DNA of 64,000 nucleotides from Aliiroseovarius subalbicans (GTDB taxonomy: Bacteria; Pseudomonadota; Alphaproteobacteria; Rhodobacterales; Rhodobacteraceae), in the NCBI RefSeq assembly GCF_022678625.1, contig NZ_JALBYQ010000001.1, forward strand, positions 1,263,895 to 1,327,894. The letters run 5' to 3'. Positions 18,849 through 28,456 of the stretch are shown piece by piece. Every line of letters begins with the position of its first letter. Position 1 is the first letter of the stretch. Under the pieces are notes generated by a model, which worked only from the letters and a program-made list of their open reading frames with translations, ran no database searches and was not told where the DNA came from. The translations under genes and the position numbers were made by a program.

Positions 18849-20132
18849 TTATCCCAACTTCACATTATCGATGCCGACGATCTTGTCATAGGCCCAGTAG
18901 AGCCCCAGCACGACGACCAGCAGAATGGCACCCAATGCGGCGCCAAGGCCCCAGTTGAGCGAGGACGAAATGTGTCGAGCGATCTCGTTCGAGATGAACG
19001 TGCCCTTTGTGCCACCAACCAGCGCCGGGGTGATGTAATACCCGATCGCCAAAATGAAGACGAGAATACTGCCCGCCCCGATGCCCGGGATCGTCTGCGG
19101 AAAATATACCCGCCAAAACGCCGTCCAGTTGGTCGCGCCCAGGCTTTTGGCCGCGCGTAGATAGGTGGGCGGGATGGTCTGCATCACCGAGTACATCGGC
19201 AGGATCATGAACGGCAGCAGGATGTGGGTCATCGCCACGATGGTGCCAAACTGGTTGTTGATCATCACCAGGCGGTTTTCGTCGGCAACCAGACCAATCC
19301 AGACGAGCACGTCGTTGATCACCCCCTGTTGTTGCAGCAGGATCTTCCACGCCGAGGTCCGTACCAGAAGCGAGGTCCAGAACGGCAGCAACACCAGGAT
19401 CATCAAAACGTTGGCGGTGCGCATCGGCAGGTTGGCAAGCAACCACGCCACCGGATATCCCAACGCAATACATGCAAAGGTGATCAGGCATGACATCCAC
19501 AGCGTGCGTTTGAGAAGCTTCATGTAGATGCGTTCATCTTCCGGGCGCATTTCGGCCCCGTTGGTGCCGACCTGCATGTCAATGGCGTTCAGGTAATACC
19601 CGGCAGTATAGGTCGAGGAATAGGTCAGGATCGTGCGCCAGTTCTCATGCTCACCCCAGCCATCATTGATGTCGATAAGGGCTTCCTTCCAAGGGCCTCC
19701 GGCCTCCAGATCGAATTTCTTGGCTTTGCGGCCGGTCTTGCGAAACAGCGACGAAATGCCAGGGGATTCATAGTTCAGTCGCCCGCCAACCTTGGTGTGT
19801 GTCTTGGCGGTGGCGGCTTCCTTCAGATCGGCGGCCATGGCTGCGAATACCGCCTCGGAGGGCAGCTCGCCGCTGTCGGCATCCCAGTCGGCCAATGCAA
19901 CGACCGTGCGTGGCAAAGTTTCCTCGACGATGCTGTTTTCCACCGAGCGGAACAGCATGTCCGCCACGGGCAGGATGAAAGTCAGAAGGATGAAGGTCAG
20001 TAGTGGTGCGATCAGCATCAGGGCGCGCCATTTCTGGCGGCGCAGCGCACGGGCCAGGCTGCGTTTCAGCGGGGTGCCGTCTGCGGCCAAAACCGGGCCG
20101 CCCGTTGCTGCATCTGTGGTTGCGTCGCTCAT
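18849..20132 (-). CDS. ABC transporter permease, PotB type with a large periplasmic insert
   Basis: 427 residues against about 285 for E. coli PotB. After a cytoplasmic lead rich in Arg and Lys (SLARALRRQKW) and membrane segment 1 (ALMLIAPLLTFILLTFILPVA), a hydrophilic region of about 140 residues precedes segment 2 (MSCLITFACIALGYPVAWLLA). The rest is a standard permease with the EAA-type loop AAKSLGATNWTAFWRVYFPQTIPG. The insert must lie in the periplasm, and I associate it with some proteobacterial polyamine-type transporters. It follows the binding-protein gene after a hairpin and precedes the PotC-like gene. Confidence 0.9.
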   Translation of the reverse strand: MSDATTDAATGGPVLAADGTPLKRSLARALRRQKWRALMLIAPLLTFILLTFILPVADMLFRSVENSIVEETLPRTVVALADWDADSGELPSEAVFAAMAADLKEAATAKTHTKVGGRLNYESPGISSLFRKTGRKAKKFDLEAGGPWKEALIDINDGWGEHENWRTILTYSSTYTAGYYLNAIDMQVGTNGAEMRPEDERIYMKLLKRTLWMSCLITFACIALGYPVAWLLANLPMRTANVLMILVLLPFWTSLLVRTSAWKILLQQQGVINDVLVWIGLVADENRLVMINNQFGTIVAMTHILLPFMILPMYSVMQTIPPTYLRAAKSLGATNWTAFWRVYFPQTIPGIGAGSILVFILAIGYYITPALVGGTKGTFISNEIARHISSSLNWGLGAALGAILLVVVLGLYWAYDKIVGIDNVKLG

Positions 20133-20200
20133 GTCATCCCTGTCGTTTTTCGTTGCAGATCGTCAAAGTGACAAACGAATAAGATCTTGAAAAATGGGGT

Positions 20201-20224
20201 GGGAAGGGCCCGAAGGCCCCTCCC
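20201..20224 (-). terminator. Attenuator-like hairpin between binding-protein and permease genes
   Basis: GGGA-GGGGCC, loop TTCG, GGCCC-TTCCC on the minus strand, followed after ACCCC by ATTTTTC. It stands 12 bases past the stop of the binding-protein gene. Partial termination here would give excess binding protein over permease, as is common in importer operons. Confidence 0.6.
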
Positions 20225-20236
20225 GAAAGCAAAGGC

Positions 20237-21346
20237 TTACTTGGCCAGCCATGCCTGGAACTTGGCGTCCAGATCATCGCGGTTGTCGGCCCACCATTCG
20301 TAGTCATAGACGTGGACGTTGGTCGCATTGGCCGGATCGGTCGGCATGTGCGGCGCCATGTCGATACCCAGGGTGGCATGCATGCCAACCAGCGGCGCCG
20401 AGGAGGCACGAGCGGGACCGTAGGAGATGAACTTGGCCTGGTCTGCCAGACGCTGGGTGTCGGTGGCGAACTTGAGGAAGTCCATCACGCGCGCTTTGCG
20501 GTCCTCGGACAGACCGGCGGGTACAACCCAACCGTCCAGGTCATAAGACTGCATGTCCCACAGCATACCAATCGGCTGGTCCTGCTCGGCGATGGCCGAG
20601 AACAGACGACCGTTGAAGGTCGAGCCGAACACGACTTCGCCATCGGCCAGCAGCTGCGGCGTTTCCGCACCGGCGGTCCACCAGACCACGTCCGACTTGA
20701 TCGTGTCGAGCTTGGCCAGCGCCTGCGCCACACCTTCGTCGGTGCTCAGCGTGTCATAAATGTCATCCTTGGCCACGCCGTCACAGAACAGAGCCCATTC
20801 CATGTTGTCGATCGGGCGCTTCTGCAGCGCACGCTTGCCCGGATACGCGTCGGTGTCGAAGATCGCGCAGACCGAAGTCGGCGCGGTGTCACCCACCATG
20901 TCGGTGCGGTAGCCGAACGTGGTCGAATACACGATCTGCGGCACGAAGCAGTCCGACACGATCAGATCGCCAAAGTCTTCGCTGGCCGAAGTGCCATCGG
21001 GGGCCGCAGCCAGAACGGCGTCATGGTCCAGTTCTTCGATAAGGCCTTCGTCGCACATGCGCATAGCGTCCGACGCAGTGGCGTCAACCAGGTCCCAGGT
21101 CACGTTACCCGCTTCGGTCATCGCACGCATCTTCGCGGTCGCTTCGGCCGAGCTTTCGTCCCAGATGACTTTCACTTCGGGGTGCATCGCCAGGTAGGGC
21201 TCGACATAGGCTTTCACCTGGCTGGCCTGATAGGCGCCACCCCAGGAAACAAGGGTCATTTCGTTGGCCATGTGACCATCAGCATTGGCCGCGCCGGTGG
21301 CAGCAACCAGGGCCGTGGTGGCCAAAAGGATCTTGGTGGGTTTCAT
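20237..21346 (-). CDS. ABC transporter substrate-binding protein, polyamine type
   Basis: 369 residues from ATG 21346 with GGGAG upstream; the longer frame is rejected because it puts 47 non-signal residues ahead of the clear Sec signal MKPTKILLATTALVAATGAANA. The mature protein follows the PotD/PotF pattern (NEMTLVSWGGAYQASQVKAYVEPY, VIWDESSAEATAKMRAMTEAGNVTWDLVDA). Aromatic residues such as Trp in VVWWTAG and IGMLWDMQSYDLDGWVVP are placed like those lining polyamine pockets. Ligand unknown; creatine, a polyamine or a related guanidino compound are the best candidates. Cys pairs (RMCDEG and DCFVPQ) could form a disulfide. Confidence 0.9.
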   Translation of the reverse strand: MKPTKILLATTALVAATGAANADGHMANEMTLVSWGGAYQASQVKAYVEPYLAMHPEVKVIWDESSAEATAKMRAMTEAGNVTWDLVDATASDAMRMCDEGLIEELDHDAVLAAAPDGTSASEDFGDLIVSDCFVPQIVYSTTFGYRTDMVGDTAPTSVCAIFDTDAYPGKRALQKRPIDNMEWALFCDGVAKDDIYDTLSTDEGVAQALAKLDTIKSDVVWWTAGAETPQLLADGEVVFGSTFNGRLFSAIAEQDQPIGMLWDMQSYDLDGWVVPAGLSEDRKARVMDFLKFATDTQRLADQAKFISYGPARASSAPLVGMHATLGIDMAPHMPTDPANATNVHVYDYEWWADNRDDLDAKFQAWLAK

Positions 21347-21450
21347 TCTTAACTCCCTAATAGTCATCCCGTTTTTGAGTGATGGGCCCCGCGCCACGGG
21401 CGGAAACACGGGGGCCTTGAACCCCGCACCTGTCAGGATGCGGGCTATTC

Positions 21451-22551
21451 TCACGCGTCCAGGGCGCGACAATCCTCGGGCAGCCAACCGATTTCGATCT
21501 GGTTACCGGGCTCCAGGCGCACCTGGTCGGGTGCGTTGCGCGACTTGATGACAAACTCATCGTTGCCGGCGACCTTCAGGCGGGTGCGGAACACGTCGCC
21601 CATATAGATGAATTCCTTAACCTCGGCCTTGAGCAGATGCGCGCCTTCCTGCAGGCGGTCCTTGCTGAATTCCACCCGCTCGGGGCGGATCGAGACCTTG
21701 GTGCGCTCGCCCACTTTCGAGACGTTGACCGGCGTGGCGTCCAAAATCTCTCCGTCGTCCAGCTGCACGGTGCAAATATCGCCCTTCATCTCGGTCACGA
21801 CACCTTCCAAGGTGTTGTTTTCACCAATGAATTGGGCAACGAAGCTGTTTTCCGGCTTCTCATACAGATCCGCCGGCGGGGCCAGCTGCTGAATGCGGCC
21901 ATCGTCGAACACGGCGACGTTGTCGGACATGGTCAGCGCCTCGGTCTGGTCATGGGTGACATAGACAGTGGTGATGCCCAGTTCATGCGCCAGGCGGGTG
22001 ATTTCGAACTGCATGTGCTCACGCAACTGCTTGTCCAGCGCGCCCAGGGGTTCGTCCATCAAGACCAGCTCGGGTTCAAACACCAGCGCACGCGCCAAGG
22101 CGATCCGCTGCTGCTGCCCACCAGACAGTTGCGCCGGACGGCGGCCGCCGAACTCGCCCATCTGCACCATGTCAAGGGCGCGTTTGACCTTCTCTTCACG
22201 CACGGATTTGCCCATCTTGCGGACTTCCAGCGGGAACGCCAGGTTTTCGGCCACGGTCATGTGCGGGAACAAAGCGTAGTTCTGGAACACCATGCCAATG
22301 CCGCGCTTGTGCGGCGGAATGTTGTTGATTGGATTACCACCCAGAAGGATATCGCCGTGGGTTGCAGTTTCAAACCCGGCCAGCATCATCAGACATGTGG
22401 TCTTTCCCGAGCCCGACGGCCCCAGCATGGTCAAAAACTCGCCCCGCCCGACTGAGAGGTTCAGGTCCTTCACGACCAGGTTCACCCCGTCATAGCTTTT
22501 CTGGACACGATCGAAGACGACGAACCCGTCGTTGGATGCAGTTTCTGCCAA
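21451..22551 (-). CDS. ABC transporter ATP-binding protein, PotA type
   Basis: 366 residues. Walker A GPSGSGKTT lies near residue 44, signature LSGGQQQRIALARAL, Walker B LVLMDEPLGALD, H-loop VTHDQTEAL. A C-terminal TOBE domain (about 240-360, TKVSIRPERVEFSK) is typical of PotA/CysA-type importers. It lies between the creatinase gene and the binding-protein gene, all leftward. The 161-base gap upstream is AT-rich and the best place for the transporter operon's own promoter. Confidence 0.93.
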   Translation of the reverse strand: MAETASNDGFVVFDRVQKSYDGVNLVVKDLNLSVGRGEFLTMLGPSGSGKTTCLMMLAGFETATHGDILLGGNPINNIPPHKRGIGMVFQNYALFPHMTVAENLAFPLEVRKMGKSVREEKVKRALDMVQMGEFGGRRPAQLSGGQQQRIALARALVFEPELVLMDEPLGALDKQLREHMQFEITRLAHELGITTVYVTHDQTEALTMSDNVAVFDDGRIQQLAPPADLYEKPENSFVAQFIGENNTLEGVVTEMKGDICTVQLDDGEILDATPVNVSKVGERTKVSIRPERVEFSKDRLQEGAHLLKAEVKEFIYMGDVFRTRLKVAGNDEFVIKSRNAPDQVRLEPGNQIEIGWLPEDCRALDA

Positions 22552-22712
22552 GTGACCCCCCTGGTCATGTTTTTCTTTTTTTATCAGACTACAGCCAACA
22601 CGATGACGTGCCTGATTTCAATAAGCATTTTCTTTTTTATGCGGAAATGCCGGTCGTTTTGTGCGGAAACGCGCCGCGGGACCATGCATTTGGCCCGCAG
22701 CGCTTCACCTTG

Positions 22713-23921
22713 TCAGGCTTCAATGATGTTGTGCTCCGGCCCATAGGGAAAGCCGGTGATGTTCTCGGCGCCAGCGTCGCCCACCACCAGAATATCATGT
22801 TCGCGGTAGCCCCCGGCACCCGGCAGGCCCTCGGGCAGGAACAGCATCGGTTCCATACTGACCACATGGCCCGGTTGCAGCTCGGTATGGATATCTTCGC
22901 GCAGTTCCAGCCCCGCCTCGCGGCCATAATAATGGCTGAGCACACCGAAGCTGTGGCCGTATCCAAAGCTGCGGTATTGCAGCAGGTCCTGGTCGGCGAA
23001 GAAGCGGTTGATCTCGGCGGTGATGCCAGAGCAGGTCGCACCGGGCTTGATCAGGCTCAGGCCCAGCTCATGGGCGTCCACGTTCGCCTGCCAGATCCGC
23101 AGGCTGTCAGCGTCGGGCTGGCCCAGAAACAGCGTGCGTTCAAGCGCGGTGTAATAACCCGAGATCATCGGAAAGGTGTTCAGGCTCAGGATATCGCCCA
23201 TCTGCAGCTTGCGGGTCGTCACCGGGTTGTGGGCACCATCGGTGTTGATGCCGGACTGGAACCAGACCCAGCTGTCGCGCAGCTCGCTGTCAGGATGGGC
23301 GCGGGCAATCTCCAGCTCCATGGCATCGCGACCGGCCATCGCCACGTCGATCTCGCGCACGCCTTCGCGAATGGCTGCGTAAATGGCGGCGCCCCCGACA
23401 TCGGCAATGCGCGCGCCTTCGCGGATCAGCGCGATCTCTTCATCGCTTTTCACCATACGCGCGGTCATCGTGTCGGGCGCGATGTCCTTGAAGACGCGGG
23501 CGCCCAGGAAGTCCTCCATGAACCCGCGCTGCAGCAGCGTCATGTGGTCCGCCTCGATTCCGACCGTTTCGGCCTTACCGATTACGTCCTTCACCGCGCG
23601 CCAGTAATTGTTCCGCTCCCAATCGGTATAGATCACGTTGTCACCAAAGGACCGGCGCCAGGGCTGGCCCGCGTCGATATTGGCGCTGATGGTTGTGCAC
23701 CGATCGGCGGTCACCACACAGGCATAGGGGCGCCCGAACGAACAATACAGAAAGCCCGAATAATAGGCCACATTGTGCATCGAGGTGAACACGGCCGCTT
23801 CGACACCGCGCACAGCCATGAGCGCGCGCAGCTCTGCCAAACGGCGCTCATATTCCGCGTCCGAGAACGGCAACACCGCCTTCTCACCATTTTCGCATAC
23901 AAAAAACTGGGGACGTTCCAT
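22713..23921 (-). CDS. Creatinase (creatine amidinohydrolase)
   Basis: 402 residues from ATG 23921 (AAGGAGAGG upstream). It hydrolyses creatine to sarcosine and urea. Sequence blocks match what I recall of Pseudomonas putida creatinase: LYCSFGRPYA, SANIDGGQPWRR-like SANIDAGQPWRR, VWFQSGINTDGAHNPVTTRK, LSLNTFPMISGYYTALERT, YRSFGYGHSFG, LSHYYGREAGLELREDI and EGLPGAGGYREHDIL. His231 corresponds to the catalytic His232. The pita-bread fold is shared with M24 peptidases but needs no metal. The gene heads the polyamine-type ABC cluster, which suggests uptake of creatine. Urea and sarcosine would enter nitrogen and one-carbon metabolism. Confidence 0.93.
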   Translation of the reverse strand: MERPQFFVCENGEKAVLPFSDAEYERRLAELRALMAVRGVEAAVFTSMHNVAYYSGFLYCSFGRPYACVVTADRCTTISANIDAGQPWRRSFGDNVIYTDWERNNYWRAVKDVIGKAETVGIEADHMTLLQRGFMEDFLGARVFKDIAPDTMTARMVKSDEEIALIREGARIADVGGAAIYAAIREGVREIDVAMAGRDAMELEIARAHPDSELRDSWVWFQSGINTDGAHNPVTTRKLQMGDILSLNTFPMISGYYTALERTLFLGQPDADSLRIWQANVDAHELGLSLIKPGATCSGITAEINRFFADQDLLQYRSFGYGHSFGVLSHYYGREAGLELREDIHTELQPGHVVSMEPMLFLPEGLPGAGGYREHDILVVGDAGAENITGFPYGPEHNIIEA

Positions 23922-23940
23922 CCGCCTCTCCTTTCGAAAA

Positions 23941-23960
23941 GGGCCGGATACGCTCCGGCC
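23941..23960 (-). promoter_or_regulatory. Inverted repeat in the creatinase leader
   Basis: GGCCGG (23942-23947) and CCGGCC (23955-23960) flank seven bases, about 20 bases ahead of the creatinase start on the minus strand, and are followed by CTTTTC in the sense direction. It could be a weak attenuator or an operator. Confidence 0.35.
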
Positions 23961-24154
23961 AACCAAAACCCCGGCGTGCAGGGCAGTGATTTCCGGACCA
24001 CGGGCGCATGAGGCACCCCGGGCAGCGACGCCATCGCTGCGGATGGCGAAAGACTGGCGTAGCTGCGCACGCCTGTCAATTCCTTCGTGACGCGCGAGGC
24101 GAAACGCCAATCAGAATAAAGCGTGGCGCAGCCACACCGCTGGATCGCGCCCGC

Positions 24155-25366
24155 TCAAAGCGCCTCACGGTCCAGAACCAGAACGCCGTCGCTGATCTTG
24201 TCACCCGGATGGGTGATGACCACTTCGTCCGGCTCAAGCCCGCTCAAAACCTCGGCAAATTCCGTGTTGCGCTGGCCTATCGTGACCGGGCGCAGCACCG
24301 CTTGCCCCGCCTCGACCACGAACACGGCCCAATCGCCGTTCTCGCGGAACAAGGCGCTGATCGGCAGGCGCAGCACCTCGTCGCCGCGCCATTCCACGAC
24401 GCGCAGGAATACGCGGAACCCGTGGCCCAGCGCCGGGCGCTCGGCTTCGGGGGTGACGAAGTCCAAAAGAACCTTCACCCGCTGCTCTTCGATGCCCAGC
24501 GCGCTGATCTTGGTGAAGCCCGCTGGCTCAATCACCCGCACCTTGGCCTCCAGCGCCTCTGGCCCGCCCCAGCGTTCGACATAGGCCATGTTGCCCGCCG
24601 TGATCCGCACCGCGTCGGTGGACAGAAGATCGGCCGTGATCTCAAGATCGCCGGGCCGCCCGATTGACAGAATCTGCGAGCCTGCCATCACCATGCGGGC
24701 GCTTTCGTTCTCCAGGCTCAGGACAGACCCTGATGCCGGGGCAAGAATGTCGATGCAGCAAGAGGTGCTGACCGCCCCCCCGCCCGCGCCGGGCTGGATC
24801 AGCACCGCGCGTTGAGCGGCCAGTTCCGCCTCGCGCATGTCGAAACTGGCATGCGCGCTGTCCAGCTGCGCGGCGGCCACGTCCACGGCCAGCTCGGCCT
24901 GGTCAAGCTGCGCTTGCGGGATCGTGCCGCGTTCGTGCAGGTCATGCACCCGGCTCAGTTGCGACTGCGCAAAGGACAGGTCCGCTTCGGCGATCGAAAT
25001 CTGCGTCGTGGCCAGCGACACCGCGGCCACGGCCTGTGCCACGGCCGCCTCGGCCTGGCTGCGCGATCTTTCGTCCAGGAATGCCGGCGCGCCCGGCTCG
25101 ATGCGGGCCACCACCGTGTCGTCCGCAACCACCACATCGCCAATCTGCACCGGGCTGCGCAGGACCCGGCCCGTCACTGGCGCGGTCACATCAAACACGT
25201 CGCGAATGCGCGTTTCGCCATCGGCGTTCACGGTGACTTCCAGCGCGCCGCGCTCGACTTTCGCCAAGTCCACCGGCACCACTTCGGGCTGCAGCGCAAC
25301 CCAGGCAATGCCGCCCACCGCCGCCACCGCGACCGCCCCCGTCAGGATCTTTCGAAACGAAGCCAT
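24155..25366 (-). CDS. HlyD/RND-type efflux periplasmic adaptor
   Basis: 403 residues. One N-terminal membrane anchor (ILTGAVAVAAVGGIAWVAL) is followed by a barrel-sandwich/lipoyl half (VNADGETRIRDVFDVTAPVTGRV), a coiled-coil hairpin of about 90 residues (QAEAAVAQAVAAVSLATTQISIAEADL), the second half (ILAPASGSVLSL) and a beta-barrel domain. This is the MacA/DevB-type adaptor that links an inner-membrane ABC permease to an outer-membrane channel. The permease gene ends four bases upstream. No outer-membrane channel is adjacent; the TolC-type gene at 55341 could serve. Confidence 0.9.
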   Translation of the reverse strand: MASFRKILTGAVAVAAVGGIAWVALQPEVVPVDLAKVERGALEVTVNADGETRIRDVFDVTAPVTGRVLRSPVQIGDVVVADDTVVARIEPGAPAFLDERSRSQAEAAVAQAVAAVSLATTQISIAEADLSFAQSQLSRVHDLHERGTIPQAQLDQAELAVDVAAAQLDSAHASFDMREAELAAQRAVLIQPGAGGGAVSTSCCIDILAPASGSVLSLENESARMVMAGSQILSIGRPGDLEITADLLSTDAVRITAGNMAYVERWGGPEALEAKVRVIEPAGFTKISALGIEEQRVKVLLDFVTPEAERPALGHGFRVFLRVVEWRGDEVLRLPISALFRENGDWAVFVVEAGQAVLRPVTIGQRNTEFAEVLSGLEPDEVVITHPGDKISDGVLVLDREAL

Positions 25367-25370
25367 CTTG

Positions 25371-27734
25371 TTACTCCCTCGTCTTCATCACCGCGACCAG
25401 GTCCATCCGGTCGATGCGGCGGCGCACGATCAGCGCCGATATGATCGAGGCCACGGCCACCACGGCCGCCGCCCGCAAATAGGTATCCCGCGTGATCACC
25501 AGCGGGATGGAATAAAGATCACTGTCAAAACTGGCCACCATGGCGCCGGCCAGTCCACGCCCGATCAGCATGCCCAGCGGGATTGCTACCAGGGTCAGGG
25601 CCAAAAGCTCCCCCAACAGAATGTAGCTGACTTCGCCCCGCGTGAATCCCAGAATACGCAAGGACGCCAATTCGCGCGCGCGTTCCGACAGCTGGATGCG
25701 CGCCGAGTTATACACCACGCCGATCGCGATCAGCGCCGCCAGCAGGCTATTGATCGTCGTCGTCATGCCCGCGTTTTCCGCGATCGTGTCGTCAAAGCTT
25801 TTGCGCACCTGCGCCAAAAGGGTGATGCCGCTGATCGCCGGGGCGTTTTTTACCGCCTCGAACAGCGCGGGCGCGTGGGCATCGTCGATCTCGACATTCG
25901 CCATGGTGATCCGGGGCGCCATGCCGACCAGACGGCCCATCGTTTCGATCTCCATGAAGGCCGACAGGCCGAAATACTGGCCCGCCAGGCCGCTGACCAC
26001 AACGTCGTGGCGCGTGTCGCCCAGTTGCAGGAATTCAACCTGGATCACGTCGCCCACCTGCACATCCAGGTGCTTGGCCAGCCGCCGGGCCAGGACGATG
26101 CCGTGTTCCGGGCGCACCGGCACCTTGGTTTCGGCGTCGAACACCCGGCTCAGGTCATCGCCATCGCGCCGTCCTTCGACGCCAATGGTACGGGTCAAAT
26201 GGCCGTGATACAGCCGCGCGGCCAGGCTCCAACTGCCTTCGGCGGCCAGGACGCCTGGCAGGTTCTCGACATCCTCCAGCGCGCTTTCGGGCCGGTCCAG
26301 CGCGAAAGCCAGAATCGCATCTTGACGGTTGATCTGCACGAAACTGACGTCCAGCAATTCATCCATCGCGTCGAACATGAACATCGCCGCCACCATCACC
26401 GCCGCCGAGGTCGCGATGCCCAGGCTGGTCAGCGCCGCGCGCAGGGGCCAACGCCCGATTGCACGCATGATCATCATCGTGGTCTGGCGCGGGCGGAACA
26501 GGCGGATCACCCGGTCCAGCAACCCCTTGCGGAACCGTGTCGGTGCCGGAGGGCTCATCGCCACTGCGGGTTTCAGCGCCACGACCCGGCGCACCGCGCC
26601 CAGCGCGCCGATCACCGCTGCCGCCATCCCCGCCAGCGCCGAAATCGCATAGGTCGCCGGGTATTGCACGAACACCAAGTACGGGAAGTGGAAGAACTCC
26701 TGATACAGCACCGCCATGCCACGTCCGGCCCACATGCCAAAGCCCCAGCCCATCAGAATGCCGATCGCGCCGATCCCCATCGCAAGCTTCACATAGTGCC
26801 ACGAGATTTCCCAATCGCTATAGCCCAGCGCCTTGAACAGCCCGATCTGCTCGCGCTCCAACGCGATCAGGCGGCCCAGAACCATGTTCACCAGGAAGGC
26901 CGAGATCACCAGGAAGATCGGCGGCACGATGCGTGCCATCACGTCCAGCTGCTCCAGCTCACCGTCCAGAAAGGCGTTCGACACCTGTTCCTTGCGCCCA
27001 TACGGCCCGGTGCCGCCATAGGGTTTCAAAAGCGTTTCCAGCGCGTCCTTGACCGGGGCCAACTCGGTGCCACGTGTCACGTTCAGGCTGACCGAATTGA
27101 ACGCGCCCGACAGGTTGAAGGCGGCCGCCAGCACGTCCTCGGCCATCCACAGGATGCCAAAGCGTTCATCGTCGGGCATCAGGGCACCCGGGCCGATCGT
27201 ATAGATGAATTCGGGGCTGAGCGCGGTGCCGACAATGGACACTTCGCGCTTTTGGCCGTTCAGCGTCACTTCGAACCGGTCGCCAAGGGTAAAGCCGTTC
27301 GCCAGGGCGAAGGTCTCGTTCACCATCACCTCATTCGCCCGCCCGGCAGCCGGAAGGCGGCCCGCGCGCAGGTTGGGCGTGTTCATCAAAGGATCAGACG
27401 TAGTGGGCAGCGACAGGACCTGCCCCATAGCCGGTTCCACCAATCCTTCGATGTCCAGAATGGCGAATTGGCTTATGCGCGCCTCGACCCGGCTGACGCC
27501 TTCGATGGCGGCAATTTCAGGCACCAACGACATCGGCGCGCGGGACGCGGACGACCAGACATCGGCAAAGCGGTTGCGCTCATAATACGTGTCGCGGGTT
27601 TCGATCAGCGACCGCTGGGTGCCGAACGACATGACCATGATCATCACGCCGGTCGCCAGCACGGCGGCAATCGCCAGACTTTGCGCCCAGAGCCGCCCGA
27701 TATCACGCACCAGTTTCTTGTCGAGCGCGCGCAT
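25371..27734 (-). CDS. ABC transporter permease with two FtsX domains
   Basis: About 787 residues. Four-segment FtsX/MacB-type cores occur twice: one at about 265-385 (IVPPIFLVISAFLVNMVLGRLIALEREQIGLFKALG) and one at the C-terminus (SLLAALIAIGVVYNSARIQLSERARELASLRILGFTRGEV). Each is preceded by a large periplasmic MacB-like domain. This resembles the LolC/E- and DevC-like export permeases in a duplicated form. ATG 27734 is taken as the start; GTG 27740 overlaps the stop of the ATPase gene (GTGA) and is a real alternative. Cargo unknown: lipid, lipoprotein or peptide are possible. Confidence 0.9.
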   Translation of the reverse strand: MRALDKKLVRDIGRLWAQSLAIAAVLATGVMIMVMSFGTQRSLIETRDTYYERNRFADVWSSASRAPMSLVPEIAAIEGVSRVEARISQFAILDIEGLVEPAMGQVLSLPTTSDPLMNTPNLRAGRLPAAGRANEVMVNETFALANGFTLGDRFEVTLNGQKREVSIVGTALSPEFIYTIGPGALMPDDERFGILWMAEDVLAAAFNLSGAFNSVSLNVTRGTELAPVKDALETLLKPYGGTGPYGRKEQVSNAFLDGELEQLDVMARIVPPIFLVISAFLVNMVLGRLIALEREQIGLFKALGYSDWEISWHYVKLAMGIGAIGILMGWGFGMWAGRGMAVLYQEFFHFPYLVFVQYPATYAISALAGMAAAVIGALGAVRRVVALKPAVAMSPPAPTRFRKGLLDRVIRLFRPRQTTMMIMRAIGRWPLRAALTSLGIATSAAVMVAAMFMFDAMDELLDVSFVQINRQDAILAFALDRPESALEDVENLPGVLAAEGSWSLAARLYHGHLTRTIGVEGRRDGDDLSRVFDAETKVPVRPEHGIVLARRLAKHLDVQVGDVIQVEFLQLGDTRHDVVVSGLAGQYFGLSAFMEIETMGRLVGMAPRITMANVEIDDAHAPALFEAVKNAPAISGITLLAQVRKSFDDTIAENAGMTTTINSLLAALIAIGVVYNSARIQLSERARELASLRILGFTRGEVSYILLGELLALTLVAIPLGMLIGRGLAGAMVASFDSDLYSIPLVITRDTYLRAAAVVAVASIISALIVRRRIDRMDLVAVMKTRE

Positions 27735-27736
27735 GT

Positions 27737-28456
27737 TCACCACTCGATTTCCGAGGGGTGCACGCGGGTCTTGTTCTGCTTGACCTCGCTGATGTTGCCA
27801 TCGGCGAAATAGATCACCCGATGCGCCATTTCGCGAATACCCGCGTTGTGGGTGATCACGACCGTGGTGGTGCCCAATTCGGTGTTGATCTTGTCCAACG
27901 CCTCAAGCACCTGCACGCCGGTGTTGCTGTCCAGCGCGCCGGTGGGTTCGTCGCACAGCAGCACCTCGGGCCGCTTGGCAATCGCGCGGGCAATCGCCAC
28001 GCGCTGCTGTTCGCCACCCGACATTTCCGCCGGGAAATGGTCCATCCGGTGGTCGAGCCCGACGCGTTCCAGCGCCTCTTCGGGCGTCATCGGGTTCTTG
28101 GCGATCTCGGTCACCAGCGCCACGTTTTCACGCGCGGTCAGGCTGGGCACCAGGTTGTAGAACTGGAACACAAATCCGACATGGTCGCGGCGATAGCGCG
28201 TCAACCCGCTTTCGTTCATCGCCGTCAGGTCACGATCCTTGAACCAGGCCTGCCCGTCGGTCGCGCTGTCCAGCCCGCCCAGGATGTTCAAAAGCGTCGA
28301 CTTGCCCGACCCCGACGCGCCCAGCAGAACAGTCAGCTCACCCGCGAACAGCTCGACATTCACACCGCGCAGGGCATGCACTTCGACCGCATCGGTCTTG
28401 TAGACCTTGGTGATTCCATCGGTGTGGAAAATCCGGGTGTTGCTGTCTTTGGCCAT
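27737..28456 (-). CDS. ABC transporter ATP-binding protein, LolD/MacB type
   Basis: 239 residues. Walker [10 protein letters not shown], the type-specific [14 protein letters not shown], signature [16 protein letters not shown], Walker [14 protein letters not shown]-loop VITHNAGI. This is the standard ATPase for FtsX-type permeases. It is the first gene of the three-gene export operon (ATPase, permease, adaptor). The C-terminal tail [17 protein letters not shown] extends past the ABC core. Confidence 0.93.
   Translation of the reverse strand: MAKDSNTRIFHTDGITKVYKTDAVEVHALRGVNVELFAGELTVLLGASGSGKSTLLNILGGLDSATDGQAWFKDRDLTAMNESGLTRYRRDHVGFVFQFYNLVPSLTARENVALVTEIAKNPMTPEEALERVGLDHRMDHFPAEMSGGEQQRVAIARAIAKRPEVLLCDEPTGALDSNTGVQVLEALDKINTELGTTTVVITHNAGIREMAHRVIYFADGNISEVKQNKTRVHPSEIEW

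Noticed and set aside
24837-27812. 991-residue open frame on the plus strand
   Set aside because: It is antisense to the FtsX permease and adaptor genes, His/Arg/Gln-rich with no domain, and typical of GC-rich shadow frames.
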